From an uncultured Flavobacteriales bacterium (GTDB lineage Bacteria; Bacteroidota; Bacteroidia; Flavobacteriales_D; Parvicellaceae), in contig CALSNM010000013.1 of the NCBI GenBank assembly GCA_943787725.1, positions 1 through 64,000 on the forward strand: a stretch of 64,000 nt of DNA. The letters are read 5' to 3'. A program made the position numbers and the translations under genes. Positions 37,101-45,092 of the stretch are shown here, piece by piece (within the stretch, counting starts at the first letter, position 1; each line of letters starts with the position of its first letter). The notes under the pieces are model-generated. The model did not search any database and had not been told where the DNA came from. It worked only from the letters and a program-made list of their open reading frames with translations.

Positions 37101-37282
37101 AAATTAATTACTAGAAGTATTAAGACTATTTCAAACCATCGGGCATTATAGACAATTACCTTAGCTGTTACTGTGTCAAATGAATTTTCAATTAAAGTTG
37201 CTCCTCCTACAGCAATAGCAAATATAAAAAGTAACATCCCCATTAGACGGCTAGAAAAAAGAAATTTATAAATTGCTTGCAT
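34106..37282 (-). CDS. ccsBA: Fused cytochrome c biogenesis protein CcsBA (ResB-ResC)
   Basis: The 1,058-residue polytopic protein exports heme and attaches it to apocytochromes c in system II. The N-terminal half is ResB/CcsB-like: about three helices, then a large periplasmic domain and a fourth helix near 430-450. The C-terminal third is CcsA, with [14 protein letters not shown] near residue 800 (P2-type histidine) and the heme-binding WWD domain [21 protein letters not shown] near 955. The periplasmic part between (about 480-740) is specific to Bacteroidota versions. The gene has its own promoter box. Confidence 0.93.
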   Translation of the reverse strand: [1058 protein letters not shown]

Positions 37283-37299
37283 TCGCTTAAATTGTGGTG

Positions 37300-37307
37300 C
37301 AAAATTA
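37300..37307 (-). promoter_or_regulatory. TAnnTTTG promoter box for ccsBA
   Basis: The minus strand reads TAATTTTG, 17 bases upstream of the ccsBA start at 37282. Confidence 0.5.
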
Positions 37308-37337
37308 ATGATAATAACAGACTCCTAAACCCAAAAC

Positions 37338-38294
37338 ATGTATTATTTTAGCAAAAAAATGGCACCCATGAATTACTCCAACCACGCTTATAAAACTCAT
37401 GATGGAAATGAACTCGTTACGTATGAATGGAGCTGCGAAAATCCCAAAGCCATTGTTCATATCGTGCATGGAATGAGTGAACATGCAGGGCGCTATGATC
37501 ATTTTGCTTCAGAAGCAAACAACCAAGGGTTTATCGTTTACTCAAGTGATTTAAGGGGACACGGTAAAACCGCAGGAAACATAGAGAATGTGGGACAATT
37601 TTCCATGGAAGGTGGCTGGAACAAAGTAGTAAAAGACATTATTGGACTGAGTTATCGGATAAAAACAGAAAACCCAAAGCTTCCTCTTTTCATTTTGGGA
37701 CATAGTATGGGATCTTTTCTTGCAAGAAATGTTGCTTATACCGACACAGAAGTAGCAGATGGATACATATACTCTGCAACCGCTGGACACCCAGGATTAA
37801 TAGGTGTAATTGGAAAAAGTGTAGCTAAAATAAACATGAAACTAACCGGGAGAAAGCACAGATCCAAATTCATGACCAAATTAGCATTCGGAGATTTCAA
37901 CAAAAAATACAAAAATTCTCGAACGGAAAAAGATTGGCTAACAAGAGATGAGGCAATTATAGATAAATACATGGCTGATCCATATTCTATGCAAATTTTT
38001 ACCTCTCAATTTTATACGGACTTATTACACGGTGTTCTGGATATGAATGATTTTTCCAATATGTTACAGTTAAATAAACAAACCCCGGTTCTGCTATTTG
38101 CAGGAGATATGGACCCTGTTGGAAATTACGGTAAAGGACCTAGAGAAGTGCACGACAAAATGAAACGTGCCGGTGTTGAAGATATTGAATTAACTATTTT
38201 TCCAGAGGGTAGACACGAAATGTTAAACGAAACAAACAAGGAAGAAGTTTATCAATTAGTATTCGACTGGCTAGAAAAAAAATGCACGAAATAA
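37338..38294 (+). CDS. Alpha/beta hydrolase, monoacylglycerol-lipase / lysophospholipase type
   Basis: The 318-residue protein of the serine aminopeptidase S33 / monoacylglycerol lipase group has the oxyanion-side motif VHGMSEHAGRYDHFA near residue 45. It has the cap-edge motif DLRGHGKTAG near 75 and the nucleophile elbow LGHSMGSFLARN near 120. The acid and histidine appear late as FAGDMDPVG and EGRHEMLNE. No signal peptide is visible, so it is probably cytoplasmic. An in-frame ATG ten codons downstream (37368) is an alternative start. The next gene follows after 15 bases. Confidence 0.88.
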   Translation: MYYFSKKMAPMNYSNHAYKTHDGNELVTYEWSCENPKAIVHIVHGMSEHAGRYDHFASEANNQGFIVYSSDLRGHGKTAGNIENVGQFSMEGGWNKVVKDIIGLSYRIKTENPKLPLFILGHSMGSFLARNVAYTDTEVADGYIYSATAGHPGLIGVIGKSVAKINMKLTGRKHRSKFMTKLAFGDFNKKYKNSRTEKDWLTRDEAIIDKYMADPYSMQIFTSQFYTDLLHGVLDMNDFSNMLQLNKQTPVLLFAGDMDPVGNYGKGPREVHDKMKRAGVEDIELTIFPEGRHEMLNETNKEEVYQLVFDWLEKKCTK

Positions 38295-38309
38295 CCAAGA
38301 CTTTCCAAA

Positions 38310-38972
38310 ATGATCAAAGAAAAACTAGCAACTATAAAAAAAAATATTCCTTCTAATGTTACTTTGGTTGCCGTTTCTAAAACCAAGCCGAACGAACTAA
38401 TAGAAGAGGCATATAACTCTGGCCAAAGAATATTTGGAGAAAACAAAGCACAAGAATTAAAAAACAAAGCTGAAGTTTTACCCAAAGATATTGAATGGCA
38501 TTTTATTGGACATATACAGCGCAACAAAGTAAAGTATATTGCTCCATACGCCAGTTTAATTCATAGTATTGACTCTATAAAACTTTTAGCAGAAGTAAAC
38601 AAGCAAGGACTCAAAAACAACCGAATAATTAATTGCTTACTACAATTTTACATCGCCACAGAAGAAACTAAGTTTGGTCTATCTCTAGAGGAGGCGGAGG
38701 AGCTTTTAACTTCAATTGAATTTTTAAATCTTAAGAACATAAAAATAGTTGGTGTAATGGGAATGGCTAGCTTTATAAACAATGAAGCACAGCTTAGAAA
38801 CGAATTTATTCGCTTAAAAAACATATTCACCCAATTAAACAATAACTTCTTCAAACACACTGAAACCTTCCAAACTATTTCGATGGGCATGAGTGGAGAT
38901 TATAAAATAGCCATAGAAGAAGGATCAACAATGATTAGGGTTGGAAGTGCAATTTTCGGAAACCGTAACTAA
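38310..38972 (+). CDS. YggS-family pyridoxal-phosphate homeostasis protein
   Basis: The 220-residue single-domain PLP-binding TIM-barrel protein has TLVAVSKTKP near residue 20, which includes the PLP lysine. It continues with RIFGENKAQEL, WHFIGHIQRNKVK near 68 and TISMGMSGDYKIAIEEGSTMIRVG near the end. YggS/ProsC proteins buffer free PLP and bind no substrate known to be converted. Length and motif order are normal. Cotranscription with the upstream lipase gene is likely. Confidence 0.93.
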   Translation: MIKEKLATIKKNIPSNVTLVAVSKTKPNELIEEAYNSGQRIFGENKAQELKNKAEVLPKDIEWHFIGHIQRNKVKYIAPYASLIHSIDSIKLLAEVNKQGLKNNRIINCLLQFYIATEETKFGLSLEEAEELLTSIEFLNLKNIKIVGVMGMASFINNEAQLRNEFIRLKNIFTQLNNNFFKHTETFQTISMGMSGDYKIAIEEGSTMIRVGSAIFGNRN

Positions 38973-39124
38973 TTTGATTAAACTGATATATTTTATCGAC
39001 ACATAATGATACTCATCGACAATAAAACCTTATTAGGCTAATTTCAAACGCCGTATTCATTTATATCTTTACATTTACCACAGGGGTAGTAAAGAAATGT
39101 TGCTTTACAGCAATTTTTTTTTCA

Positions 39125-39153
39125 GGGAGTCTTTCTTAAGACTCCCTTTTTTT
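39125..39153 (+). terminator. Rho-independent terminator between the YggS and HEAT-like genes
   Basis: GGGAGTCTT and AAGACTCCC form a perfect nine-pair stem with a four-base loop, followed by T7. It lies 150 bases beyond the YggS stop. A second hairpin with a T9 run sits just upstream (39089-39122), so the region may instead end a short RNA. Confidence 0.85.
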
Positions 39154-39158
39154 ATGCT

Positions 39159-39166
39159 TATTTTTG
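39159..39166 (+). promoter_or_regulatory. TAnnTTTG promoter box for the HEAT-like gene
   Basis: TATTTTTG lies six bases after the terminator T run and 33 bases before the ATG at 39200. Confidence 0.5.
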
Positions 39167-39199
39167 CCAGAAATTTATTCGTCCTAATTATTTCAATTA

Positions 39200-39730
39200 A
39201 TGGAAAAAGAAGCAAAAATCATTGAACAACTGAAAACAGAACTTACTTTTACGAGTGAACCAAAATTATTGAAGACCTTGGAAAAGGTTAAAGGAAAGGG
39301 AAATGGCCAAATGGTAGCTCCTATTCTAAACCTGTATTCATCAACTAGGCATGAATCTGTAAAAAAAGCAATAAAAGGCCTTTTGAATGAATTAAAGGTG
39401 ACTAACGGCACTGCTATTTTAATTGAAAAACTTAAGAACTGTGACAATGACCTAAAGGAAGTCATTTTAGGATCTCTGTGGAGTGCTGGACTTAATCCGA
39501 TAGAATATTTACCAGAAATTGTTGAAGCCGCATGCAGCAGTAGCTATATGGTTGCTTTTGAAGCTTTAACTGTGCTAGAAAACCTTGAAGGACCATTTGA
39601 TGAAGAAAAAATTTCAGAAGCTAAATTGATTATCAACGATTATTTCGCAAATCCTAATGAAGAAACCAAACAATTAATTTCAGTAATTTTAGGACTACTT
39701 AACGAAATGGACAATAGCCTAGATGCTTAG
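39200..39730 (+). CDS. HEAT-repeat-like protein
   Basis: The 176-residue acidic, all-helical cytoplasmic protein resembles HEAT-repeat solenoids. It contains paired helices such as MVAPILNLYSSTRHESVKKAI near residue 38 and VILGSLWSAGLNPIEYLPEI near 88. No catalytic residues are visible. HEAT proteins usually act as protein-binding scaffolds; the partner is unknown. Its stop overlaps the convergent type IX cargo gene by four bases. Confidence 0.7.
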   Translation: MEKEAKIIEQLKTELTFTSEPKLLKTLEKVKGKGNGQMVAPILNLYSSTRHESVKKAIKGLLNELKVTNGTAILIEKLKNCDNDLKEVILGSLWSAGLNPIEYLPEIVEAACSSSYMVAFEALTVLENLEGPFDEEKISEAKLIINDYFANPNEETKQLISVILGLLNEMDNSLDA

Positions 39731-41970
39731 TTTTTAATAATCCTTGCTACCTCTCTAACGGAGTCCTTCTCAAAAAGGATAAAGTATATTCCTGAATTCA
39801 AGTTATTGACATCTAACTGGCTCTTTACCTCTCCGGATTGCACTAACTTACCAATACTACTAAATACTTGATAACGTATGGATGTATTGAATGGACTCAC
39901 AATAGTTAAAAAGCCGGTAGTTGGATTCGGATAAACTTTGAACATATTTTCTGTAACCAACTCTTCAATAGTTGAAATAAAAACTGGATTCCCCATGTAT
40001 AAAGAAACACCGCCTCTTTTCGTTCCTACAATCATGTCTGGATAATTATCACTATTTAAATCACCCAATGCAGGAGCTGCATTGGGACCAATGTTAATAT
40101 TTGCAACCAAAGTATCTACCGTGTTAAATATTCCGGTGAAATTATTATCAATGTTATCATAATGATATACGGCTCCATTTTCAGTTCCAACAAACATTTG
40201 TGTTTCGTTCATCGTATCCCTAAATAGCACTGGGACACTATTACCAATTGTTGTCCACCATTCACTTACGTCAATCTCTCCAAAAGTATCTGTGCGGAAC
40301 CTGAAAACATAACTGCTCTGACCTCCCATGTTTTCATAATAATTCAAATTACCATTCTCTTCACCAATTATTAAATCATAATCTAAATCATCATCTATAT
40401 CAAATAAATAGGGTTTTGCGGCATAACCAACGTCAATTGGATCACTGTTGTCGTCTTGCAACTGCGGAGCCATTAATACAAAACTCATTGAATTTAAACT
40501 TCCTGAAGTATTCATGAAATAATGAATATACCCGTCATGTGTTCCGCAAATCATGTCAACATCTCCATCGTTATCCATATCTGAGAAAGTTGGGTAAATT
40601 CCTTTACCCAATCCTAGCCCAGACAAACCTTGAAAATCATCAGTCACCAATTCAAATTCTGGAAAATAAATCGAACCAACATTCTGATACAAGGCTATTT
40701 GGCTTCTATAATTATCAGGAGCTAACATATCAAAAATTCCGAAATTAGAAATAAATAAATCTGTTAAGCCATCATTATTATAATCAAACAATACAGGAAA
40801 AGCACTCCTACCCTTTTCAATCATTTGATCCTGCATGAAATCATTTTGAATATGTCCAAATAAAGGAAAGCTATTCGTGCCATAATTCCTATAATACCAA
40901 ACACTATTGTAATTTTCCGATTCATTATCAGAGTTTGGTGATACAATTAAATCTTTGATGTTATCATTATTTAAATCTTCATAAAAAGCCCCTGGAAAAA
41001 CCTGCATATCCACTGGAACAGTATTAGATGGGAAAGCGGTATCTTGCGAGATAAACGAAGTATTCATGTTAACACCTAAATTATCATTTGTTAATGCCAC
41101 TAAATTTTTAAAACTAACATCACCCAAAATTAGATCTTTGACTCCATCATTATTCAAATCCAAAGACAACACCGTAGATCCAGCATGTTTTAAAACTGAA
41201 CCTTCCTTTTGAGGATCTGAAATTCCAACTGTGCAAGTATCGAACAATACAGCGGTATTGGTTCCAAAGCCAGTCTCCATAAAGTGTCCCCAACATTCGT
41301 TTTTCAATTCATAATACAAGCTATCACAACCATATCCTTCTTCCACAGATAAATTCTTGTGGTACTCCACTCTAGACCCAATTACACCAAAAGTCAAAAC
41401 ATCTAAATCGCCATCGCCATCGATATCATTAATATCTGGAATATCTGATTTACTTACGTATAAATTAACATAATTTCCATACTGATTGGATATAACATAA
41501 GGGGTCGTTCCGTTATTAGAAACGTTCACAAAACTTACGGCTCCTCCAGAACTCGTATTTTCCCAAACACCTATTCCTCCAGACACATAACTGAAAATAT
41601 CTTTTTTACCATCACAATTATAATCCCTTAAAAGAACCCAAGATTGCAAAGCTGGAAATTGACTTTCGTATTCAGGTGCATAAACATACCCACTACCTAT
41701 TCCACTGTTAACAAAGGTTAAAATCTTATTTCCAGTTCTATCAAAAATAAATAAATCTTCAATCGTATCATTGTTTAAATGAATGGTTGAAAACTGTGCA
41801 GCGTTAATTCCTCCAACCCATGGATAATCTAACTGCACCCCTCCAACTGATACAGTTACTGAATCAATTCTTTCAAAACCATATTTTTGCGCTGAAATAT
41901 CTAAGCTTGGTAGATTAATCAAAAAAATACAAATAGTAAGAGCAAGTATGTTTGATATTATTCTTGGCAT
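39727..41970 (-). CDS. FG-GAP/VCBS-repeat surface protein with type IX sorting domain
   Basis: A signal peptide is followed by at least seven FG-GAP/VCBS-like blades with calcium-binding DxDxDG loops. Examples are NDIDGDGDLDVLTFG near residue 190, LDLNNDGVKDLILGD, and SDMDNDGDVDMICGTHDG near 470. The last 75 residues are a type A type IX sorting domain, starting FKVYPNPTTGFLTI and ending SGIYFILFEKDSVREVARIIKN-like. The protein should cross the outer membrane by type IX secretion and be anchored or released there after removal of the tail. It is a probable adhesin or extracellular binding protein; the ligand is unknown. Confidence 0.92.
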   Translation of the reverse strand: MPRIISNILALTICIFLINLPSLDISAQKYGFERIDSVTVSVGGVQLDYPWVGGINAAQFSTIHLNNDTIEDLFIFDRTGNKILTFVNSGIGSGYVYAPEYESQFPALQSWVLLRDYNCDGKKDIFSYVSGGIGVWENTSSGGAVSFVNVSNNGTTPYVISNQYGNYVNLYVSKSDIPDINDIDGDGDLDVLTFGVIGSRVEYHKNLSVEEGYGCDSLYYELKNECWGHFMETGFGTNTAVLFDTCTVGISDPQKEGSVLKHAGSTVLSLDLNNDGVKDLILGDVSFKNLVALTNDNLGVNMNTSFISQDTAFPSNTVPVDMQVFPGAFYEDLNNDNIKDLIVSPNSDNESENYNSVWYYRNYGTNSFPLFGHIQNDFMQDQMIEKGRSAFPVLFDYNNDGLTDLFISNFGIFDMLAPDNYRSQIALYQNVGSIYFPEFELVTDDFQGLSGLGLGKGIYPTFSDMDNDGDVDMICGTHDGYIHYFMNTSGSLNSMSFVLMAPQLQDDNSDPIDVGYAAKPYLFDIDDDLDYDLIIGEENGNLNYYENMGGQSSYVFRFRTDTFGEIDVSEWWTTIGNSVPVLFRDTMNETQMFVGTENGAVYHYDNIDNNFTGIFNTVDTLVANINIGPNAAPALGDLNSDNYPDMIVGTKRGGVSLYMGNPVFISTIEELVTENMFKVYPNPTTGFLTIVSPFNTSIRYQVFSSIGKLVQSGEVKSQLDVNNLNSGIYFILFEKDSVREVARIIKN

Positions 41971-42076
41971 TTATTTAGGTTATTTATAAGATACAAATTT
42001 TAACTAATAGGTTGCTTTCATTTATACATAAGTGATAAATTCATTTTATAGGGGATGAACATCAGAAATTTATTTA

Positions 42077-42808
42077 TCATTGATATCTCCAATCTTCAGT
42101 CTTGGAACCATTTAAATAGGTTCCCCATCCGGTTATATTGCCTATTGAATCATATTCCACACTTTCCCCTTCCATAAAACCTTCAAACCATCTAATCTCA
42201 CTTTGCACATTACCATTCCTATAATATGTAGTAAACAATCCTTCCTGCTTATCGCCGATAAATTGGCCTTTTATTTCTAATTGACCATTCGGATAAAACA
42301 GCTGTGCCTCACCTTCTTTAAGTCCATTGCGGTATTTAGTGATTTCTGTCAGCATTCCTTCTATACCGTACATTTTGATTTCTCCCTCAAGAACTCCATT
42401 AAGCCATTCTGCTTGCGTTCTTACAAAACCATTTTCATAATAAGTAGTTGCAAAACCATTTGGACTTCCCGCTTTCCAAAAGCTCCATTCTTGAAGATTA
42501 CCTTTCTCATCCCACCATTTCCACTCTCCACTTTTTTGACCCATTTCATATTCTCCAGCACTTGCTTTTCTTCCGTTATTATGAAAAGAAACAAATACAC
42601 CATCCAATGTATCACTGGTCCAATTACTTGTATCTCTAACTATACCATTCTCATACCAAAAAACCCACTCACCAACTTTCAACGTGTCAGACATTTCTCC
42701 AACACCTCTATTTTTACCATTTTCGTATGTTAGTGCTGTAGTTGAACGTCTATCCTCTTGACAACCAAAAAACAACAATAGCAATAGAGTTGATCCAATT
42801 ATTCTCAT
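42077..42808 (-). CDS. MORN-like repeat lipoprotein (YwqK type)
   Basis: The protein has a lipoprotein signal (STLLLLLFFGC). About nine MORN-variant repeats of roughly 23 residues follow, each with a W/F-xENG or YxNG core: VFWYENGIVRDTSNW, SFHNNGRKASAGEY, TYYENGFVRTQAEW, FYPNGQLEIKGQF, TYYRNGNVQSEIRW. Such repeats form a beta-solenoid; in Bacteroidota the proteins sit in the outer membrane and their role is unknown. The name toxin-antitoxin YwqK sometimes attached to this family is not supported by any neighbour here. Confidence 0.85.
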   Translation of the reverse strand: MRIIGSTLLLLLFFGCQEDRRSTTALTYENGKNRGVGEMSDTLKVGEWVFWYENGIVRDTSNWTSDTLDGVFVSFHNNGRKASAGEYEMGQKSGEWKWWDEKGNLQEWSFWKAGSPNGFATTYYENGFVRTQAEWLNGVLEGEIKMYGIEGMLTEITKYRNGLKEGEAQLFYPNGQLEIKGQFIGDKQEGLFTTYYRNGNVQSEIRWFEGFMEGESVEYDSIGNITGWGTYLNGSKTEDWRYQ

Positions 42809-42878
42809 TTCGTTTTGTATAATTGGCTATAAATTTAGAAAGAATTGAATAAAGGGTAGATATTACAAACGCTTCTTT

Positions 42879-42886
42879 TACTTTTG
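42879..42886 (+). promoter_or_regulatory. TAnnTTTG promoter box for the DUF2520-kdsC-UbiA-maf cluster
   Basis: TACTTTTG lies 18 bases upstream of the TTG start at 42905. Confidence 0.55.
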
Positions 42887-42904
42887 CTAAGCAAATAACC
42901 CAAT

Positions 42905-43702
42905 TTGAAAGAAATTAACACCATATCATTCATCGGCTCAGGAAACGTAGCTACTCATTTAGCTATTGCTCTTTATGCCAAAGGGTTTACAATAGAGACC
43001 ATTCTAAGTAAAACGCAAAAAAATGCAACCGCATTAGCTTCAAAGGTTAATGCCAGAGGAACCGATGAACTTAACCAACTAGGGCAATCTTCAGACTTGT
43101 ACATTATCTCCTTGAAAGATGATGTAATTGACACTTACTTAAAAGACTTAAACCTACATAACAGTCTACTTGTTCATACATCTGGGAGTTATGAAACAAC
43201 TAAACTGACCAAATTTTCTACAAAAACAGGAAGTTTTTACCCATTACAAACCTTCAATAAAGATATCTCTGTAGATTTTTCTGCACTTCCCATAATATTA
43301 GAATCAGAAAATTCAGAAACTATAGAGTTACTTCTTTCTGTTGCTAAAAGGTTAACTGAAAACACACATATTCTTAATGCTTCACAAAAAAAAGCATTGC
43401 ATATCTCTGCAATTGGAATTAACAATTTCACCCACTTCATCCTCTCTAAAAACAAACAATATTGCTTAAACAACAATTTAAAATTCAATCTTTTAAGACC
43501 TTTACTTAAACAAACAATAGAGGCTTTTTTAAATGAAGAAAGGCCTTTACAAAAACAAACTGGCCCCGCTAAAAGAGGAGACCTTACAATCATTAAGAAA
43601 CACATTGAGGCTTTAACAGGCGATAAAGAATTTCAAGCTCTATACAAAGAATTAAGTCAATATATATTATCAGAATTTCATGGAGAAAAATACAAACTAT
43701 AA
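42905..43702 (+). CDS. Rossmann-like and DUF2520 domain oxidoreductase-like protein
   Basis: The 265-residue cytoplasmic protein has an N-terminal Rossmann domain with ISFIGSGNVATHLAIALYAKG at residues 7-27. It also has a C-terminal helical DUF2520 domain (about 125-255, with ALHISAIGINNFTHFILS). The fold resembles NADP-dependent dehydrogenases of the F420/6-phosphogluconate group, but no substrate is known. Translation starts at TTG (no ATG in reach). It is the first gene of a conserved Bacteroidota cluster with kdsC, a UbiA-family enzyme and maf, with overlaps of up to 23 bases. Confidence 0.87.
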   Translation: MKEINTISFIGSGNVATHLAIALYAKGFTIETILSKTQKNATALASKVNARGTDELNQLGQSSDLYIISLKDDVIDTYLKDLNLHNSLLVHTSGSYETTKLTKFSTKTGSFYPLQTFNKDISVDFSALPIILESENSETIELLLSVAKRLTENTHILNASQKKALHISAIGINNFTHFILSKNKQYCLNNNLKFNLLRPLLKQTIEAFLNEERPLQKQTGPAKRGDLTIIKKHIEALTGDKEFQALYKELSQYILSEFHGEKYKL

Positions 43703-44189
43703 AACGAGATTAAAATCAATAACTACTTTTGTGCTTGATGTTGACGGGGTGCTAACCAACGGAAAACTTATTCTAGAAGGTTCTGGAGAAATTACCAGAA
43801 CAATTAGCACAAGAGATGGCTATGGTATTCGACAAGCAATTAAAAAAGGCTACAACGTATGCATAATAACACTTGGAAATTCCAAAATGTTTGAGAAGAT
43901 GATGAATTACTTGGGTGTTACGGATATATATTCATTAGCAGAAAATAAGTTAGAAATTTTAAATTCATATTGCTTATCCAAAAATATCACCCTTGAAAAT
44001 GTACTTTACATGGGCGACGACATGCCGGACATAGACTGTATAAAATCAGCTTGTATTGGTGCTTGTCCTAAAGATGCTATTTCCGAAATAAGAGAAAATT
44101 CAGATTACATTTCTCACCTTAAGGGTGGTGACGGATGTGTACGAGATGTTATAGAGCAAGTACTGAAAATAAATAATGATTGGTCTTAA
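43680..44189 (+). CDS. kdsC: KdsC-type HAD phosphatase (3-deoxy-manno-octulosonate 8-phosphate phosphatase)
   Basis: The 169-residue HAD phosphatase of the YrbI group has motif I VLDVDGVLTNGKL near residue 18, with the nucleophile DxD. Motif II is the Thr in CIITLGNSK near 65. The lysine of motif III is AENKLEIL near 93, and motif IV is VLYMGDDMPDIDCIK near 115. The Gly-rich C-terminal tail (HLKGGDGCVRDVIEQVL) is typical of KdsC, which makes Kdo for LPS. It overlaps the preceding gene by 23 bases. Confidence 0.9.
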   Translation: MEKNTNYKTRLKSITTFVLDVDGVLTNGKLILEGSGEITRTISTRDGYGIRQAIKKGYNVCIITLGNSKMFEKMMNYLGVTDIYSLAENKLEILNSYCLSKNITLENVLYMGDDMPDIDCIKSACIGACPKDAISEIRENSDYISHLKGGDGCVRDVIEQVLKINNDWS

Positions 44190-44191
44190 TA

Positions 44192-45091
44192 ATGCTCTTA
44201 CAAATAATAAAAGCAATTCGACCAGTTAACTTACTGGTAATTACACTTACATTTTATGTTCTGCACACGCTTGGCATTAATTCTCAAGCATTTACTTTAG
44301 AATCGCTTCAAATCAGCTCGATGAGCTTAAAATTTTTAACTATTTCCACTTTACTAATCGCTGCAGCCGGATACTTAATTAATGACTATTACGATAAAGA
44401 AACAGACTTCATCAACAAAGGGCACAAACGAAATTTATTAAGTAAGCAAGTATTATTATCGGGCTATAGTATTCTAAATATCACTGCATTAGTTCTCAGC
44501 TATACTTTTGCTTTGAGTAATTCCATGTTTTTGATATTTCCCAGTAGTATTTTTCTACTATGGCTATATTCCTTTAAACTAAAAGGGCTGCCATTCATCG
44601 GAAATTTTATTGTGGCAACTCTTTCTGCTACAGTTCCTATTATCTATCTTTCTGTTCAAGATATAAGTATAGACCGTTTTACTCACACACCTCCTTTGGA
44701 CTTAATAATAACATTGTCGTTTCTAGCGCTTTTTAGCACACTTGCGAGAGAACTGGTAAAAGACATCGAAGACATCCAAGGAGATAAAGCACAGGGACTA
44801 AAAACAACCCCAATACTTTGGGGAATAAAAACAGCAAAAATATGGGCACTCATTTTCCTACTTTGTACTCTATTTATTCTAGGACTGCTGATTGCAGGAA
44901 TTACTTATTTTGACTTCAAAATTATATCGTTAGTAATCGTAACCATATTCGGAATTCTCCCTTTATTACTCTGTGTTGCTAAATTATACCAAGGAGTAGA
45001 AAAAACCCACTACAAACAGGCTGGGAATCTTATAAAATCGAGCATGTTTGGGTTTCTGTTATTTATTTATATACATGCAATAATGCTTTAA
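44192..45091 (+). CDS. UbiA-family prenyltransferase, geranylgeranylglycerol-phosphate geranylgeranyltransferase-like
   Basis: The 299-residue polytopic UbiA enzyme has the first Asp motif YLINDYYDKETDFINKG near residue 72 and the second LARELVKDIEDIQGDKAQG near 190, with about nine helices. This branch is routinely compared with the archaeal digeranylgeranylglyceryl-phosphate synthase that makes ether lipids, rather than with MenA or UbiA. A dedicated menA is present at 27462, so a quinone role is less likely. The ATG at 44192 just after the kdsC stop is chosen; a TTG at 44180 also exists. The gene lies within the kdsC-maf cluster. Confidence 0.82.
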   Translation: MLLQIIKAIRPVNLLVITLTFYVLHTLGINSQAFTLESLQISSMSLKFLTISTLLIAAAGYLINDYYDKETDFINKGHKRNLLSKQVLLSGYSILNITALVLSYTFALSNSMFLIFPSSIFLLWLYSFKLKGLPFIGNFIVATLSATVPIIYLSVQDISIDRFTHTPPLDLIITLSFLALFSTLARELVKDIEDIQGDKAQGLKTTPILWGIKTAKIWALIFLLCTLFILGLLIAGITYFDFKIISLVIVTIFGILPLLLCVAKLYQGVEKTHYKQAGNLIKSSMFGFLLFIYIHAIML

Positions 45092-45092
45092 T

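Noticed and set aside
42077-42808. Antitoxin of a toxin-antitoxin pair, as this repeat family is sometimes labelled
   Set aside because: It is a lipoprotein with MORN-like repeats and has no toxin-like neighbour.
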